From Adlercreutzia muris (lineage in GTDB: Bacteria > Actinomycetota > Coriobacteriia > Coriobacteriales > Eggerthellaceae), in assembly GCF_008831045.1 (NCBI RefSeq), contig NZ_WAJS01000003.1, positions 1 through 64,000 on the forward strand: a stretch of DNA of 64,000 bases, in the 5' to 3' direction. Both the position numbers and the translations under genes were made by a program. Below are positions 62,904 through 64,000 of the stretch, one piece after another. The notes below the pieces were generated by a model. The model searched no databases and had not been told where the DNA came from. It saw only the letters and a program-made list of their open reading frames with translations. Positions within the stretch are counted from its first letter, which is position 1. Every line of letters begins with the position of its first letter.

Positions 62904-64000
62904 GTGTTTGACTTTTTCCGCAAGAAGAACAACGGCGGCCGCGACGGGGACAAAGGGGGGCCGGACGGCGCGTCGCGCTCCAGCGCCGGCGAAGGCGGCG
63001 CAGCCGATCCGAGCGATAAGACCACCCGCGACGTGCTGGGCGAGTTCATCACCGCGCCGCTGCCCGATGCCGTGGACGGCCTGTTGTTCCGCGTGTCCAT
63101 GGCCGACGGCGCCAACCCGGCCCCGGGCTTCGAGGCCTATGCCGCCCGCCTGCTCTCCGATGCCGAGGCACCCACCCTGCGCGCCATCGCCGTGGAGCAC
63201 CCGGTGGAACTGCGCCGTCTGAACACCACCGAGCTGTTCTGGTCGGTCTTCGACGACAGCACCATCAGCGCCGGCGCCCGCGGCACCATCCTGCGCATCG
63301 AGTCGGTGCTCGACCGCCTGGCCCTTATCTCGAAGCTCATGGAGGACGGCAACGGCGCCGTGGCCGCTACCGCCTACAGCGAGGAACAGTGCAGCGAGGC
63401 CGACTGGCGCGTGCTGCGCTCCATCGCCAACGATGCCGGCGACTACCTGGGCGCCGCCGACCGCGACAACAAGCTGGACACCCAGTACGGCACCACGGGC
63501 ACCCGCGGCGGCAACTGGGATCTGGCCACCCGCTTCGCCGCCGCCTGCGAGGCCATGGTGCTCCCCTTCCGCCTGGAGTACCGCTTCGTCTGCGACGCGA
63601 GCACCGGCACTATCGTGGCCGATGTGTCCACGCCGGCCCCCGACGTCTTCCCCAAGTCGCGCTACGACGCCGCGGCCGGCCAGTGGGTCGACAACACTCC
63701 CCGTCGCGCCGACGCCGCTGCGGCCTACGGCCTGCGCCTGGCGGCCCTCATTGCCGCGGCGGCCTTTGGCTGCTCGGTGGGCATCACCCGCGTGGTGATA
63801 AATGAGAAGGAGGGCTCCATCGCCGGCGCCACGGTCATGTCCCTCGAGTTCGGCCGCATCCCCTTCACTATGGGCACCATGGCGAAGATCCGCAGCGGCG
63901 AGTTCGCCTCGCCCGAGAGCGAATGCAACCCGGGGCTGCTCTTCGACATGCTGCACCTCCAGAACCGCGCCATCGATCTGGCCGATGACGGCACGCTGCG
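62904..64000 (+). CDS. Unrecognised protein, 3' truncated by window edge
   Basis: At least 365 residues in an open frame running off the end. GTG at 62904 is preceded by GGAAGGAG with good spacing and gives MFDFFRKKNN, a basic start, then a Gly/Asp/Ser-rich stretch and a globular domain from about residue 45. A hydrophobic segment near 275-290 (LRLAALIAAAAFGCSVGI) and the following VVINEKEGSIAGATVM are visible. No domain recognised. GC content and codon use match neighbours, supporting a real gene. Confidence 0.7.
   Translation, partial: MFDFFRKKNNGGRDGDKGGPDGASRSSAGEGGAADPSDKTTRDVLGEFITAPLPDAVDGLLFRVSMADGANPAPGFEAYAARLLSDAEAPTLRAIAVEHPVELRRLNTTELFWSVFDDSTISAGARGTILRIESVLDRLALISKLMEDGNGAVAATAYSEEQCSEADWRVLRSIANDAGDYLGAADRDNKLDTQYGTTGTRGGNWDLATRFAAACEAMVLPFRLEYRFVCDASTGTIVADVSTPAPDVFPKSRYDAAAGQWVDNTPRRADAAAAYGLRLAALIAAAAFGCSVGITRVVINEKEGSIAGATVMSLEFGRIPFTMGTMAKIRSGEFASPESECNPGLLFDMLHLQNRAIDLADDGTL

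Noticed and set aside
1-64000. tRNA or rRNA genes
   Set aside because: I looked for tRNA arm patterns and rRNA-like stretches in the gaps and saw none, but without a covariance search a divergent tRNA could be missed.

Overview
The window is high-GC DNA with the gene content of an anaerobic gut actinobacterium of class Coriobacteriia, most like the Eggerthellaceae (Eggerthella, Gordonibacter, Adlercreutzia relatives). This placement rests on four LuxR-type regulators with large multi-spanning membrane domains, three Tat-exported molybdopterin oxidoreductase systems, an exported flavoprotein reductase, rubrerythrin and a sortase-type surface protein. It is an inference from gene content, not a database match.

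Layout. 0-6.7 kb: the 3' part of a cell-wall-binding repeat protein with an AT-richer C-terminal region, rubrerythrin, an M18 aminopeptidase, a lipoprotein, a 1-kb intergenic stretch with structured RNA signals, and a TrpR-like YerC-family regulator. 7-10 kb: an AAA/DUF4143 ATPase and an MFS exporter. 10-19.5 kb: molybdoenzyme system 1 (divergent membrane LuxR; NapG-like, NapH-like, a tandem winged-helix-like protein, catalytic subunit, Fe-S subunit, membrane anchor, TorD chaperone), bracketed by two 233-bp copies of a palindromic repeat. 19.8-26.6 kb: a surface-polymer locus (frameshifted DUF4353/Cthe_2159-like lipoprotein, DUF4956 membrane protein, VTC-domain protein) next to a two-component system. 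26.8-29.9 kb: a sortase-anchored surface protein and a second DUF4143 ATPase lying between 49-bp direct repeats.

30-44 kb: molybdoenzyme system 2 on the minus strand (catalytic subunit, Fe-S subunit, anchor, NapG-like, NapH-like, and a ferredoxin protein with a FlpD/MvhD-like middle). Its probable TorD and a second tandem winged-helix-like protein lie upstream, beyond a two-gene unit encoding a coiled-coil protein and a helicase-like protein with degenerate motifs. 44-57.8 kb: a small secreted protein, three membrane LuxR regulators, molybdoenzyme system 3 (catalytic, Fe-S, anchor) and a Tat/lipoprotein flavoprotein of the old-yellow-enzyme/2,4-dienoyl-CoA reductase type. 58-62.2 kb: an ABC exporter with histidine kinase and a divergent response regulator. 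62.9-64 kb: the 5' part of an unrecognised gene that runs off the window.

How the parts fit: each molybdoenzyme system looks like an extracytoplasmic reductase or dehydroxylase passing electrons from the quinone pool through an NrfD/DmsC-type anchor and an Fe-S subunit to an exported catalytic subunit; systems 1 and 2 add NapGH-type electron-entry proteins. The LuxR proteins are probably substrate-responsive regulators of neighbouring enzymes. The substrates cannot be read from sequence. The least explained items are the tandem winged-helix-like proteins tied to the NapGH-containing systems, the DUF4143 ATPases with promoter-proximal repeats, the 233-bp palindromic repeat, and the operator-like dyads at the 44.8-kb LuxR promoter.
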